Below are positions 25,869 to 35,562 of a stretch of DNA of 64,000 bases, piece after piece; position 1 is the stretch's first letter; every line of letters starts with the position of its first letter. Source of the stretch: Pseudomonas azerbaijanoccidentalis. GTDB lineage: Bacteria; Pseudomonadota; Gammaproteobacteria; Pseudomonadales; Pseudomonadaceae. The position numbers and the translations under genes were made by a program. Location: the NCBI RefSeq assembly GCF_019145495.1, contig NZ_JAHSTU010000001.1:868001-932000 (forward strand), written 5' to 3'. Below the pieces are notes generated by a model that was not told the DNA's origin, made no database searches, and was given only the letters and a program-made list of their open reading frames with translations.

Positions 25869-28800
25869 TTAGTGAAAATCGCGGCTACGCACGCTGATGC
25901 CATCGAGCAGCGGACTCAAGTCGCTCAAGCGCCCGGCGATCAAATGCCGAACTTCGCCCTCTTTCTCCCAGCGCCCATCCACCTTGAGCAATTGCGAGCC
26001 GACCAGCACCTGCCGCTGCCGATCGGCCAGGTCGCGCCAGACCACCACGTTGACATTGCCGAACTCGTCTTCCAGGGTGACGAAGGTCACACCGCTAGCG
26101 GTGGAAGGGCGTTGGCGGCCGGTCACCAACCCCGCGACGCTGACCGGTCGACCGTGTTCGACCTCCAGTAACTCTTTCGAACTGCGGCAGCGCCGGGCTT
26201 TCAACTCAGCGCGCAATAACGCCAGCGGATGCGGGCCGAGGGTGGTGCCGACGCTGTTGTAATCGGCCCGCAGGTCCTCACCGACAGTGGGTTTTGGCAG
26301 CACGATGGCGCCCTCCTCCTGACTTGGCAGCCCGGCGAACAAGCCGAGCTGTTTCTGCACCCCTGCCACCTCCCAGCGTGCCCGATGACGATCACCGGCC
26401 AGCCCGCGCAACGCACCGGCATCCGCCAACTGTTCTTGGGCGCGAGCATCGAGTCGCGCCCGTTCACCGAGGTCGGCGATGTCGGCAAACGCACCTCTGG
26501 ACCGCGCTGTTTCTATACGCCGGGCATCGTCCTCGCGAAAGCCCTTGATCATCCGCATCCCCATGCGAATCGCCGGTTGCGCGCCGGTCACCGGCTCCAG
26601 GCTGCAATCCCAGTCGCTGGCCCGCACGTCCACTGGGCGAATCTGCAAGTGATGGCGGCGTGCGTCCTGCAGAATCTGGTCGGGGCTGTAGAAACCCATG
26701 GGCCAACTGTTGATCAACGCACAGGCAAACGCCGCCGGCTCGTGGCATTTCAGCCAGCAACTGGCATAGGTCAGCAATGCAAAACTGGCGGCGTGGGACT
26801 CGGGAAAACCATAACTGCCGAAGCCCTTGATCTGCTCGAAAATCTGCGCGGCGAATTCTGCGGTGTAACCGTTTTTGTTCATCCCCGCCGCCAGCCGCTC
26901 CTTGTGCGGTTCGAGCCCGCCATGGCGTTTCCAGGCGGCCATGGAGCGGCGTAACTGGTCGGCCTCGCCGGGACTGTAGTCGGCAGCGACAATCGCGATC
27001 TGCATCACTTGCTCCTGAAACAGCGGCACGCCGAGGGTGCGCTTGAGCACAACCTCCAGTTCCGGTGACGGATAAACCTCCGGCTCTTCCTTGTTTCGCC
27101 GACGCAGGTACGGGTGCACCATACCGCCCTGGATCGGCCCGGGCCGCACGATCGCCACCTCGATCACCAGATCGTAAAAGGTCTTGGGCCGCAGCCTCGG
27201 CAGCATCGACATCTGTGCCCGCGACTCGATCTGGAACACGCCGATGGTGTCGGCGCGACCGATCATTTCGTAGGTGGCCGCATCTTCGGACGGGATCGTC
27301 GCCAGGCTCAGGTCGAGGTTTCGGTGACGACGCAAAAGATCGAAGCAGCGGCGAATAGCGCTGAGCATGCCCAACGCAAGAATGTCGACCTTGAGCAGGC
27401 CCACCGCGTCGAGGTCATCCTTGTCCCACTGGATGATGGTGCGCTCGGCCATGGCCGCATTTTCTACGGGCACCAGGCTGTCCAGCGGCTGCTCGGAAAT
27501 CACGAAGCCGCCAGGGTGCTGTGACAGGTGCCGAGGGAAACCGATCAGTTGCCCCGTCAGGCTCAGCACCCGTCGCAACACCGGGCTCTCGGGGTCAAAG
27601 CCACCCTCAAGCAAGCGCTCCACGGGTGGGGTTTCGTCGCTCCAGTGCCCGCAGCAATCGGCCAGGGCGTTAATCTGGTCCGGTGGTAAACCCAGCGCCT
27701 TGGCCACGTCGCGCACCGCCCCCGCCGCGTGATAGGTGCTGACCACCGCCGTCAGCGCAGCACGGGCGCGGCCATAACGCTGGAACACGTACTGCAAGAC
27801 TTCTTCGCGCCGCTCGTGCTCGAAATCGACGTCGATGTCTGGCGGTTCGTTGCGTTCTTTGGAAAGAAAACGCTCGAACAACAACGTGGTGCGATCCGGG
27901 TCGATTTCGGTGATGCCCAGGGCAAAGCACACCGCCGAGTTGGCGGCAGAACCGCGCCCCTGACACAGAATCTGCTGCTCACGGGCGAAACGAACGATGT
28001 CATGGACCGTCAGGAAATAGCTTTCGTAGCCCAGCTCGGCGATCAGCTCCAGTTCCTTGTCGATCTGCGCCAGCACCTCGCCTTTCGGACCTTTTGGCCA
28101 GCGCCACGCGATGCCCTTGTCTGTCAGATCACGCAGCCACGACGCGGCCGAATGCCCATCAGGCACCAGCTCCCGTGGATATTGATAACGCAATTGGCCG
28201 AGGTCGAACGTGCAACGCCGGGCAATGACCAGCGTTTCGTCGAGCAACGCTGGCGGATACAGGCTGGACAGGACGTCGAGGCTGCGCAGATGCCGCTCAC
28301 CGTTGGGGTGCAGGCGCAACCCGGCGTCGGCCACCGGCAGGTGATGACGGATCGCGGTCATGGTGTCCTGCAAGGCCCGCCGTCCGCGCGCGTGCATGTG
28401 CACATCGCCGCTGGCCACCGCCGCAATCCCCAGTTCCCGGGCCAGGGCCAGCAGATCGCCGAGGCGCCGGCTATCGTCCTGGCAACGATGCAACTGCACC
28501 GCCAGCCACAGGCGTTCGGCGAAGACCTGTTGCAACCAGCGGCCCTGCTCGACGTCATTGACCGTGTCCGGCACCCACAACGCCAACAGTCCCGGCAAGG
28601 GTTCGCTGAAATCCTCACGCAATAGCCGGTACTGGCCTTTCTGCGTACGTCGCCGGGCGCGGGTGATCAATCGGCACAGCGCCTGATACCCCTCAAGGTT
28701 CTCCGCCAGCAGCACCAGTTTCGGGCCGTTCTCAATGCGAATCTCGCTGCCGATGATCAGCGGCAGCTCCACGGATTTCGCGGCTTGCCAGGCGCGGACG

Positions 28801-28946
28801 ATGCCGGCCAACGTGCACTCGTCGGTGATTGCCAGAGCCTGGTAACCCTGTTTTTTCGCCCGTTGAAACAGCTCAAGGGCACTGGAGGCACCGCGCTGGA
28901 AACTGAAGTTCGACAGGCAGTGCAGCTCGGCATAGCCGGCACTCAT
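25869..28946 (-). CDS. dnaE2: Error-prone DNA polymerase III alpha subunit DnaE2
   Basis: This 1025-aa C-family polymerase has an N-terminal PHP domain ([26 protein letters not shown]), the catalytic palm with [16 protein letters not shown], and the fingers ([36 protein letters not shown]). Then come a helix-hairpin-helix segment and a C-terminal OB fold ([35 protein letters not shown]). It is shorter than replicative DnaE (about 1170 aa), as expected for DnaE2. With ImuB it performs SOS-induced translesion synthesis. I chose the ATG that overlaps the imuB stop as ATGA; a start seven codons earlier would overlap further. Controlled by the LexA2 operator upstream of lexA2. Confidence 0.93.
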   Translation of the reverse strand: MSAGYAELHCLSNFSFQRGASSALELFQRAKKQGYQALAITDECTLAGIVRAWQAAKSVELPLIIGSEIRIENGPKLVLLAENLEGYQALCRLITRARRRTQKGQYRLLREDFSEPLPGLLALWVPDTVNDVEQGRWLQQVFAERLWLAVQLHRCQDDSRRLGDLLALARELGIAAVASGDVHMHARGRRALQDTMTAIRHHLPVADAGLRLHPNGERHLRSLDVLSSLYPPALLDETLVIARRCTFDLGQLRYQYPRELVPDGHSAASWLRDLTDKGIAWRWPKGPKGEVLAQIDKELELIAELGYESYFLTVHDIVRFAREQQILCQGRGSAANSAVCFALGITEIDPDRTTLLFERFLSKERNEPPDIDVDFEHERREEVLQYVFQRYGRARAALTAVVSTYHAAGAVRDVAKALGLPPDQINALADCCGHWSDETPPVERLLEGGFDPESPVLRRVLSLTGQLIGFPRHLSQHPGGFVISEQPLDSLVPVENAAMAERTIIQWDKDDLDAVGLLKVDILALGMLSAIRRCFDLLRRHRNLDLSLATIPSEDAATYEMIGRADTIGVFQIESRAQMSMLPRLRPKTFYDLVIEVAIVRPGPIQGGMVHPYLRRRNKEEPEVYPSPELEVVLKRTLGVPLFQEQVMQIAIVAADYSPGEADQLRRSMAAWKRHGGLEPHKERLAAGMNKNGYTAEFAAQIFEQIKGFGSYGFPESHAASFALLTYASCWLKCHEPAAFACALINSWPMGFYSPDQILQDARRHHLQIRPVDVRASDWDCSLEPVTGAQPAIRMGMRMIKGFREDDARRIETARSRGAFADIADLGERARLDARAQEQLADAGALRGLAGDRHRARWEVAGVQKQLGLFAGLPSQEEGAIVLPKPTVGEDLRADYNSVGTTLGPHPLALLRAELKARRCRSSKELLEVEHGRPVSVAGLVTGRQRPSTASGVTFVTLEDEFGNVNVVVWRDLADRQRQVLVGSQLLKVDGRWEKEGEVRHLIAGRLSDLSPLLDGISVRSRDFH

Positions 28947-30358
28947 GCGAACCAGCCTTGCAGCCACAACGGGCCATCCTCGCCCACCACACGATAGGCC
29001 CAGCCCTGCTGGCCGGTCCGGGTTTCGATGAGGTAATAATCACGCCGCACGTCATCGCCGTCCCACCAACCGGACTCGATCCGCTCCGGTCCCATAAGGA
29101 TGCGGGTCGACCCTTCGTGCACTGTTTGCGGTTCGGTCAGCAGCCAACCCGGGCGCTGCACGGTCGCCAACCCGGCACAGGGCTGGCTGTCGGCTCTAGC
29201 CTGCCAGGCGCACTCGGGACGGTGATCGGCTTGAAAGCGCAGGCCATGCACCGCGTCATCCCCCAGCCGCGCACGCAGGCGTTCGCGCAGTTGCTCCCAG
29301 GGCAAGGACTGCTGCGGACGATCGTCGAACAGTTCTTGATACTGGGGCACGAAGGCCGGCAAATCTTCAGCGCGCAGGCGAAAACCGCGCACCGGTGCCG
29401 CGACTTGAACCTGTTCCAGCCGCCCCCGGGCCAGCTCGAACAGCATCGCCGGATCGCGCTCGGCGCTGAGCAGGCCGACCTTGATGATCGTGTCCGCTAA
29501 ACCGGCATGCTCCAGGTGCAGGTCAAAACGCTGCACGCCGCTGTCCCGGCCACAAAGGAACGCAGAGAGATCACCGGTCAACCGACGCAAGGGAAACAGC
29601 AAGGCCTGATGGGATTGCACATCGAAATTGAGTTCGATGCGCACATCGAAGCGATCCGGCGGCAGATAGAACGCCAGCGCCAGCCGCCGCAAACCCGACA
29701 AGGTGTCCAGATGCCTGAGCACTTGGGCCTCGAAACGCCGGGCCAGGCTGTGCCGGGGCAAGGCCTGCACCTGACTCAGGATGCGCAGCCCCATGCGCGA
29801 CAGTGCCGTGGCGACGCAAGCCTCCAGGCCAATGCGGTCGATGGGCATTTGACCGAGGTGATACTGCAAGGCTTGGTCATCGGGCACCACCAGACCGTCG
29901 TAGGCGTTGGCCAGCATTCGCGCCGCCGCCGGGTTGGGCGCCGCGACGATGCGGTGCCGAAAGCCCAGTTCGCCCAGCTCCGTGCGCAGGCGCGCTTCCA
30001 ATTGTGGCCAGTCGCCGAACAGACCCAGGCTCGATTCGATTTCAAACACCAATGCCCGCGGGTAATGCACGCTCACCTGGGAACTGAACCGATAGGCCCA
30101 GGCCGCCAGAAACTGCTGCCAGTGCTCGATGTCGGCCACGTCGTACTCGGCGGTGGCAAAGCCCTTGCTCAGCGCTTGCGCGGCACTCATGGACTGGCCG
30201 GGGCGCAGGCCCAAAGCGCGCGCCGGGCCGTTGACCGCTTGCAGCATCCGCCGCTGGGCCGGGCCGGTCAGCAGCGCAAGCGGCTCGTCGGGGTCGGCGC
30301 GCTGACGCAGTACGGCGTCCAGCGCCAATTGCGGGAAAAGAATGCAAACCCAGCGCAT
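28943..30358 (-). CDS. imuB: ImuB, catalytically inactive Y-family polymerase-like protein
   Basis: This 471-aa protein starts [16 protein letters not shown]. The Y-family fold is recognisable ([46 protein letters not shown]-type HhH region), but the polymerase acidic residues are lost, as is usual for ImuB: the palm motif reads [11 protein letters not shown]. ImuB bridges DnaE2, ImuA and the beta clamp. A longer reading frame continues upstream through imuA but has no start near this conserved N-terminus. It follows imuA by seven bases and overlaps dnaE2 by four. Confidence 0.92.
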   Translation of the reverse strand: MRWVCILFPQLALDAVLRQRADPDEPLALLTGPAQRRMLQAVNGPARALGLRPGQSMSAAQALSKGFATAEYDVADIEHWQQFLAAWAYRFSSQVSVHYPRALVFEIESSLGLFGDWPQLEARLRTELGELGFRHRIVAAPNPAAARMLANAYDGLVVPDDQALQYHLGQMPIDRIGLEACVATALSRMGLRILSQVQALPRHSLARRFEAQVLRHLDTLSGLRRLALAFYLPPDRFDVRIELNFDVQSHQALLFPLRRLTGDLSAFLCGRDSGVQRFDLHLEHAGLADTIIKVGLLSAERDPAMLFELARGRLEQVQVAAPVRGFRLRAEDLPAFVPQYQELFDDRPQQSLPWEQLRERLRARLGDDAVHGLRFQADHRPECAWQARADSQPCAGLATVQRPGWLLTEPQTVHEGSTRILMGPERIESGWWDGDDVRRDYYLIETRTGQQGWAYRVVGEDGPLWLQGWFA

Positions 30359-30365
30359 GGCAACC

Positions 30366-30983
30366 TCAATGCCCCACGGCGAAGGCAATCGGCGCCGAAC
30401 GGGCCAACCCGCCCCGGCACTTGAGCACGCGCAGCTGCGCCGGTTTGGCATCGATGGCGATGCGCAGTGCCGCGGGCGAAGGGTTGACCGCTTCACTGAG
30501 CGAGCGATAGGCAAACGCCAGGGTCTGGCCGGTTTCCGCCGCCACCTGCAAACGACGCAAGGCGCGATCATCGGCCTTGTGCGGCCAGCACAGCACCGCG
30601 CCGCAACTGCCCGAACGCAGGCATTGTTCCGCGGCCCACAGCGCATCGCGCTCGCTGGCCTGGATAATCGACAACTGGCGCAGATCGACCCCGGCGCTCT
30701 GCCAGGCTTGGGGATAGGGCACGTAAGGCGGCGCCACCAGCACGATACGTTCGCCTGCCGCCGACAACCGCGCCAGCGCCGGCCATACCAGTTGCAACTC
30801 ACCGACGCCCTGCCCGGTCAGCAGGATTTCGGTCAGCGCCGCCTCGGGCCAGCCGCCCGTGGGCAGCGCCGCGTCCAGCACAGCATGCCCGGTGGGTTGC
30901 GGGCTGACCGCCGGTGGCGCAGGCCGGCCTTTCCAGACCTGGCCGCCATTGAACAGCGTATCCAACGCAACGACGGCGCCCAT
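30366..30983 (-). CDS. imuA: ImuA, RecA/SulA-like mutasome protein
   Basis: This 205-aa RecA-fold-like protein has GHAVLDAALPTGGWPEAALTEILLTGQGVGELQL, in which the Walker A region is degenerate, and VLVAPPYVPYPQAWQSAGVDL, typical of Pseudomonas ImuA (also annotated SulA-like). It works with ImuB and DnaE2 in damage tolerance. Its ATG overlaps the lexA2 stop by one base (TGATG), placing it in a four-gene cassette of lexA2-imuA-imuB-dnaE2. Confidence 0.92.
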   Translation of the reverse strand: MGAVVALDTLFNGGQVWKGRPAPPAVSPQPTGHAVLDAALPTGGWPEAALTEILLTGQGVGELQLVWPALARLSAAGERIVLVAPPYVPYPQAWQSAGVDLRQLSIIQASERDALWAAEQCLRSGSCGAVLCWPHKADDRALRRLQVAAETGQTLAFAYRSLSEAVNPSPAALRIAIDAKPAQLRVLKCRGGLARSAPIAFAVGH

Positions 30984-31600
30984 CAGCCTTGCCTCACCAG
31001 GCCGCAGAACACGCCTTCGATCGCCAGGTCCCGGTCGGCTTCGACGATGATCGGCTGATAAGCCGGGTTGCGCGGCAGCAGGCGCACGGTGTCGCCGACC
31101 CGCTCGAAGCGCTTGATGGTGACTTCGCCGTCGAGGCGCGCCACGACGATCTGGCCGTTGAGCGCTTCGGGGTTGCGGTGCACGCCCACCAGATCACCGT
31201 CGAGAATGCCGTCCTCGATCATCGAATCACCGCGCACCCGCAGCATGTAGTCCGGCACCCGCGAGAAGATCGACGGATCGAGCAGCAGGCGATTGTGGAT
31301 TTCGGCATCGGCCCCGATCGGCGCACCCGCCGCTACCCGGCCGAGGACCGGTATGTCCAGTAACTCGGGGCGTGGCGGTTGCCCGAGCAGGCGAATGCCC
31401 CGGGCCTGATGCGGGTTGACCTCGATAAACCCGGCTTCGGTGAGCGCCAGCACATGCTTGCGCGCCACGCTGCGGGAGGCGAAGCCGAACGCCTCGCTGA
31501 TTTCAGCGAGGCTCGGAGACTGACCGTGTTCGGCGATGCGCTCGCGAATAAAAGTCAGGATGGCGGTACGGCGGGGAGTCAGAGTCGTCATGGAGTACAT
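30983..31600 (-). CDS. lexA2: LexA2 repressor of the mutagenesis cassette
   Basis: This 205-aa LexA-type repressor has an N-terminal winged helix (RRTAILTFIRERIAEHGQSPSLAEISEAFGFASRSVARKHVLAL). The self-cleavage site is GRVAAGAPIGA (Ala-Gly), the catalytic Ser is in VRGDSMIEDGI and the Lys in VVARLDGEVTIKRF. RecA filaments trigger self-cleavage and derepression. Two in-frame ATGs (31600 and 31591) are possible. The first has a weak AGAG six bases upstream and lies inside the GTAC operator, so the repressor sits on its own translation start. It is the first gene of the imu cassette and is probably a second LexA besides the housekeeping one. Confidence 0.9.
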   Translation of the reverse strand: MYSMTTLTPRRTAILTFIRERIAEHGQSPSLAEISEAFGFASRSVARKHVLALTEAGFIEVNPHQARGIRLLGQPPRPELLDIPVLGRVAAGAPIGADAEIHNRLLLDPSIFSRVPDYMLRVRGDSMIEDGILDGDLVGVHRNPEALNGQIVVARLDGEVTIKRFERVGDTVRLLPRNPAYQPIIVEADRDLAIEGVFCGLVRQG

Positions 31601-31608
31601 TTGTACTC
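31593..31608. promoter_or_regulatory. LexA2 operator (GTAC-N4-GTAC palindrome)
   Basis: GAGTAC-ATTT-GTACTC is a perfect 6-bp inverted repeat overlapping the first codons of lexA2. It agrees closely with the GTAC-N4-GTGC type box reported for Pseudomonas LexA2 and differs from the CTG-N10-CAG box of LexA1. It should autoregulate the whole imu cassette. Confidence 0.75.
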
Positions 31609-31634
31609 TTTTGGCATTTTCCTGGCAAGGACTT

Positions 31635-31739
31635 GTGTAGGAGCTGTCGAGTGAAACGAGGCTGCGATCTTTTGACTTTGCTTTTTAAAGACAAGATCAA
31701 GAGATCGCAGCCTCGTTTCACTCGACAGCTCCTACAGGG
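31635..31739. repeat. REP pair (variant GAGCTGTCGAGTGAAACGAGG)
   Basis: Long inverted arms, TGTAGGAGCTGTCGAGTGAA/ACGAGGCTGCGATC, flank a 30-base spacer. This sequence variant of the REP occurs once in the window. Confidence 0.85.
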
Positions 31740-31753
31740 GAGTGAAAATCCGG

Positions 31754-32677
31754 TCAGTCACTGCTCAACCCACGAGACGCCAGAAACCCCGCGATGTAAT
31801 CGATAAACGCCAGCACTTTGGCCGTCGCCCGCCGATGGCTCGGGTACACCGCCAGAATGTGCGGACCAAAGCTGTCCGGGTCGATATCGTAGTCGGCCAT
31901 GACCCGCACCAGTCGCCCGTCAGCGATGTACGGCGCGGCACTCCACAACGGCGTATGCAGCAGGCCGCGTCCGGCCAGGGCATTGGCCAGCAGCAAGTCG
32001 TAATTGTCGCTGCGCAGACGTGGCGCCAACGGTTGTGGCAGGCTCAGGCGCTGCCCGTCACGCTCGACCCACCAGAATTCGCGGCTGAGCAACGGATGGC
32101 GGTACAGCAGCCATTCGTGGTCATCGAGGGTTTGCGGCGTAACCGGCAGCCCCTTGCGCGCCAGGTACGCCGGGCTGCCGCACAGCGCCAAGCGGTTGCT
32201 GCCGACCACGCGGGCGATCAACCCCGGCAAGTCGTCATGGCCTTCGCGCAACGCCAGGTCGTAGCCGCTCTCCAGCAAATTGACGAACTCGTCGCACAGG
32301 TCCACTTGCAGGTTGATCTGCGGGTATTGCTCAAGAAACCCACCGCAGACTTGGTCCAGAAAAGCCTGCCCGTACGCCAGCGGTGCGGTGATTTTCAGGC
32401 TGCCACGCAAGCCATGCTGCAACTGCTCGATTTCCTCGCCCGCCTCATCCAGGCGCTGCAACACCTGCCGCGCAGTTTCCAGATAGAGCCGCCCGGATTC
32501 GGTGAGCAAAATCCGCCGAGTGCTGCGCTCGAACAACCGGGCGCCCAACTCCGCCTCCAGGTGGTTCACCGCTTTGGTCAGTGCCGATGGAGTCTTGCCT
32601 AACTGTTCGGCTGCGCGACTGAAACTGCCCAGTTGCGCCGTGACCACGAACATTTTCAGTGCACCCAGCTTGTCCAT
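31754..32677 (-). CDS. LysR family transcriptional regulator
   Basis: This 307-aa regulator starts MDKLGALKMFVVTAQLGSFS, followed by the helix TPSALTKAVNHLEAELGARLFERSTRRILLTESGRLYLE. The co-inducer domain carries LRGSLKITAPLAYGQAFLDQV and LLESGYDLALREG. The longer upstream frame is rejected because the conserved N-terminus begins at this Met. It is divergent from the periplasmic amidohydrolase gene with about 100 bases between starts, so it probably regulates that gene. This is inference from the classical LysR arrangement. Confidence 0.88.
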   Translation of the reverse strand: MDKLGALKMFVVTAQLGSFSRAAEQLGKTPSALTKAVNHLEAELGARLFERSTRRILLTESGRLYLETARQVLQRLDEAGEEIEQLQHGLRGSLKITAPLAYGQAFLDQVCGGFLEQYPQINLQVDLCDEFVNLLESGYDLALREGHDDLPGLIARVVGSNRLALCGSPAYLARKGLPVTPQTLDDHEWLLYRHPLLSREFWWVERDGQRLSLPQPLAPRLRSDNYDLLLANALAGRGLLHTPLWSAAPYIADGRLVRVMADYDIDPDSFGPHILAVYPSHRRATAKVLAFIDYIAGFLASRGLSSD

Positions 32678-32780
32678 ACTTTTTCCATTCAGGCAAAAAC
32701 GTTTTTCGTGAGCGAGGCGTTCTGCCGCGCGCCGCAACCCACTAATCTGGCCATCAGACGCAATAACAAGGAAACATTCA

Positions 32781-34523
32781 ATGAAAAGATTCATCCCGAA
32801 CCTATTGATGGCCGCTGTGAGTTTTGCCTCGTTGGAAGCCATGGCAGCGACTGACCTAGTGTTGGTTAACGGCAAGATTTTCACCGCCGACCGCAATCAG
32901 CCCCAGGTTCAGGCGCTGGCCATTCAGGACGGCAAAGTGCTGCAAGTGGGCAGCGATGCACAAATAAAAGCGTTGATCGAATCAGGAACAAAGGTCATCG
33001 ACCTGGGCGGCAAGACCCTGATGCCAGGTCTGATCGATACCCACTCCCACGCGATTTTCGGTGGACTGGAGATGGTATCGGCCAATATGGAAGATGAGGT
33101 CGTGGACCTCGACGAGCTGGAAAAACGCCTGCGTGCCTGGCGTGACGACGGCAAGGCGCGGCACGGCGATGTGCTGAGCATCGCCGGCATGAGCTCGGCG
33201 TACTGGGCGCAGGCCGAAGCGCTGGGCAAGAAATTCAACAGCGGCGAATGGGCCAAGGTGCCCGTGGTCTTCACCGGCAGCGACCATCACACGGCCTGGG
33301 CCAATGATGTGATGCTCAAGCGCGCCGGCATCGATGCCGCGCTGATCAAGTCGTTGCCGGCGGCTGAAGACGGCACCATTGGCAAGCTCAAGGACGGCAC
33401 GCCCAACGGGTTTCTGGTCGATGCGGGCTGGGATCGGGTCGCGTCGAAAATGCCGTCGCCGAGTGCCGCCGACATGCTCGAAGCAGCGCAAACCGCCGTG
33501 AGCTACAACAACAGTGTGGGTATCACCGCATGGATGGACCCGGCCGCCAACGCCGCCCCCGGCGAGCCAATCTTCGCCCTCAAGCCCACGGAGAAAACCG
33601 TCGGGGTGCTGCCGGTGTACAAGGCATTGGCGGAAAGCGGCGGCATGACTGCCCACATCGCCGCATTACTGGTGGCCAATTCGAAAAGCGTACCGGCCGA
33701 TCTCGACACGCTGGACAAGGTCCGCCAGCAATTTCAGGGCATTCCCAACCTGACGCTGCCCGGCATCAAGATCTTCGCCGACGGCGTGATCGAGTACCCG
33801 GCGCAGAGCGCGGCGATGATCGACCCTTACAGCAACTCGCACAAACAGGGCGAACTGCTGATCGATCCCAAGCATTTCGGTGAACTGGTCAGTGCCATCG
33901 ACCAACGCGGCTGGCTGGTGCACATCCACGCCATCGGTGACCGTGCCGTGCGTGAATCATTGAACGGCATCGAGCAGGCGCGCAAAGACCGCCAGAGCGG
34001 CGTGACGCACTCCGTCACTCACCTGCAAATGGTCAACCCGAAAGAGTTTGCCCGGTTCAAGCCGCTCAACGTCATCGCCTCAATGCAATTGCTCTGGGCC
34101 GCTGCCGACGACTACACCACCGACATGATCAAGCCTTACGTCAGTGCCCTGGCGTTCCGGTACCAATACCCGGCGCACTCGCTGCTCAAACAGGGCGCGA
34201 CCATCGCCGGTGCCAGCGACTGGCCGGTGTCGTCACCGAACCCGTTCAACGCCATGGCCCAGGCCATGACGCGGGTCGGCCCGCTGGGCGTGCTCAACGC
34301 CGATGAACGCATCGACCGCGAAACCATGTTCTACGCCTACACCCTCAACGCGGCGCGCACGATTGGCCTGGATAAAACCATCGGTTCGTTGAGCGCCGGC
34401 AAACAGGCCGATTTCATCGTTGTGGACCGCGACGTGTTCAGCGTCGATGAAAAAGCCCTGCACGACACCCAAGTGCTGCAAACCTGGTTCGCCGGCCGTC
34501 AGGTCTACGCACCGACTCTCTAA
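32781..34523 (+). CDS. Exported amidohydrolase, YtcJ-like
   Basis: This 580-aa protein has a signal peptide (MKRFIPNLLMAAVSFASLEA, cleaved after AMA). The amidohydrolase_3/YtcJ domain follows: LVLVNGKIFTADRNQPQ, metal motif MPGLIDTHSHAIFG, ITAWMDPAANAAPGE, a His ligand in WLVHIHAIGDRAVR and GASDWPVSSPNPF with the catalytic Asp. The C-terminal beta-sandwich closes with AGKQADFIVVDRDVFSV. Exported YtcJ enzymes hydrolyse N-acyl or amide compounds; the substrate here is unknown. Start context: AACAAGGAAACATTCAATG. Divergent from a LysR gene. Confidence 0.85.
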   Translation: MKRFIPNLLMAAVSFASLEAMAATDLVLVNGKIFTADRNQPQVQALAIQDGKVLQVGSDAQIKALIESGTKVIDLGGKTLMPGLIDTHSHAIFGGLEMVSANMEDEVVDLDELEKRLRAWRDDGKARHGDVLSIAGMSSAYWAQAEALGKKFNSGEWAKVPVVFTGSDHHTAWANDVMLKRAGIDAALIKSLPAAEDGTIGKLKDGTPNGFLVDAGWDRVASKMPSPSAADMLEAAQTAVSYNNSVGITAWMDPAANAAPGEPIFALKPTEKTVGVLPVYKALAESGGMTAHIAALLVANSKSVPADLDTLDKVRQQFQGIPNLTLPGIKIFADGVIEYPAQSAAMIDPYSNSHKQGELLIDPKHFGELVSAIDQRGWLVHIHAIGDRAVRESLNGIEQARKDRQSGVTHSVTHLQMVNPKEFARFKPLNVIASMQLLWAAADDYTTDMIKPYVSALAFRYQYPAHSLLKQGATIAGASDWPVSSPNPFNAMAQAMTRVGPLGVLNADERIDRETMFYAYTLNAARTIGLDKTIGSLSAGKQADFIVVDRDVFSVDEKALHDTQVLQTWFAGRQVYAPTL

Positions 34524-34551
34524 TAAAAACCGCAATTACCGCGCTGCCCGA

Positions 34552-34572
34552 CCTCGTGCTTTAAGCACGAGG
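34552..34572 (+). terminator. Possible terminator hairpin
   Basis: CCTCGTGCT pairs with AGCACGAGG around TTA, 29 bases after the amidohydrolase stop. No T-run follows, so it may be a weak or Rho-assisted terminator or a mRNA end stabiliser. Confidence 0.4.
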
Positions 34573-34630
34573 CCCGGCGCAGCCTTGCCTCGCATCTGCC
34601 CATAACAATCACAATATCGGGACGTCTCTC

Positions 34631-35368
34631 ATGAAAGCCTTCACCCTGTTCGCCCTCGGTTCTTTGTCTTTGCTGCCCTTGAGCAGCCAGGCCATTACCT
34701 TGAACGATGATTTCTCACTGTTGCTGGACGCAACCCTGGCCAGCGACTACCGCACCCGCGGCATCTCGCAGACCCAGAACGACCCGGCCATTCAAGGCGC
34801 TGTCACCCTGGCCCACAGCAGTGGCCTGTACCTGGGCGCGTGGAGTTCCAACGTCGATTTTGGTGGGGGCCTGAAAACCCGTCAGGAAGTCGACTACTAC
34901 GCCGGCTGGCTGTGGCAAGCCACCGATGACGTCAGCCTTGACCTTGGCTATCTCAAATATTCGTACCCGAAGGAGAGCCAGTTCAATCAGAGTGAGGTCT
35001 ACGGCATTCTCAGCGTCTACGGGGTGCAACTGGCGGCCTATTATTCCGATGATGCGCCAGGCATCGACAGCAAGCAGAACTCGCTCTACACCTATGTCGG
35101 CTATGAAACCCAATTGCCCTATGACACCGGCCTGAAGCTGCGTTACGGCAACATGGACTTCAAGGACCCGTACCTCTACTCAAGCTCGGGCGAGGCCGAA
35201 GATTCGTACCGTGAATGGGAGGTCAAGTTGACCCACGAACTGGCCGGCCTGATGCTGGGCCTGAGCTATATCGACACCGACCTGTCGAAGAGCCAATGCG
35301 CCAGCAACTGGGGCTTCGATGACGTTTGCAGTGCGACAGTGGTAGCGAGCGTCAGCAAGTCGTTCTGA
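34631..35368 (+). CDS. TorF-family putative outer-membrane protein
   Basis: The product has 245 aa with a signal peptide (MKAFTLFALGSLSLLPLSSQA). The mature part opens with DFSLLLDATLASDYRTRGISQTQNDPAIQGAVTLAHSSGLYLGAW, the defining TorF/gcw_chp pattern. It continues as amphipathic strands (VDYYAGWLWQ, LDLGYLKYSYPKE, LGLSYIDTDLS) and ends in an aromatic residue (VSKSF), as outer-membrane barrels do. Its transported molecule is unknown. It follows the exported amidohydrolase, which suggests, without proof, that it admits that enzyme's substrate. Confidence 0.8.
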   Translation: MKAFTLFALGSLSLLPLSSQAITLNDDFSLLLDATLASDYRTRGISQTQNDPAIQGAVTLAHSSGLYLGAWSSNVDFGGGLKTRQEVDYYAGWLWQATDDVSLDLGYLKYSYPKESQFNQSEVYGILSVYGVQLAAYYSDDAPGIDSKQNSLYTYVGYETQLPYDTGLKLRYGNMDFKDPYLYSSSGEAEDSYREWEVKLTHELAGLMLGLSYIDTDLSKSQCASNWGFDDVCSATVVASVSKSF

Positions 35369-35562
35369 CCCGCGTCCCGCCTGTGAGCAAGGATGCTCCG
35401 GGCGTCATGGAGGCCGATCCGATGCCCGCGCTGACACATCAGGATCACTGATTATCCGGCAACACGCTAACCTATAAGACCGCGTCGTGCTTGTGGCTCC
35501 AAAGGCGCACCATTAGATTAGCCAATGATGTCTGGCCTCCAAAATAAGCAGAAGGGATAAGC

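Noticed and set aside
30359..30802. Upstream extension of the ImuB frame through imuA
   Set aside because: The extension overlaps imuA completely and the conserved ImuB N-terminus begins at the ATG at 30358.
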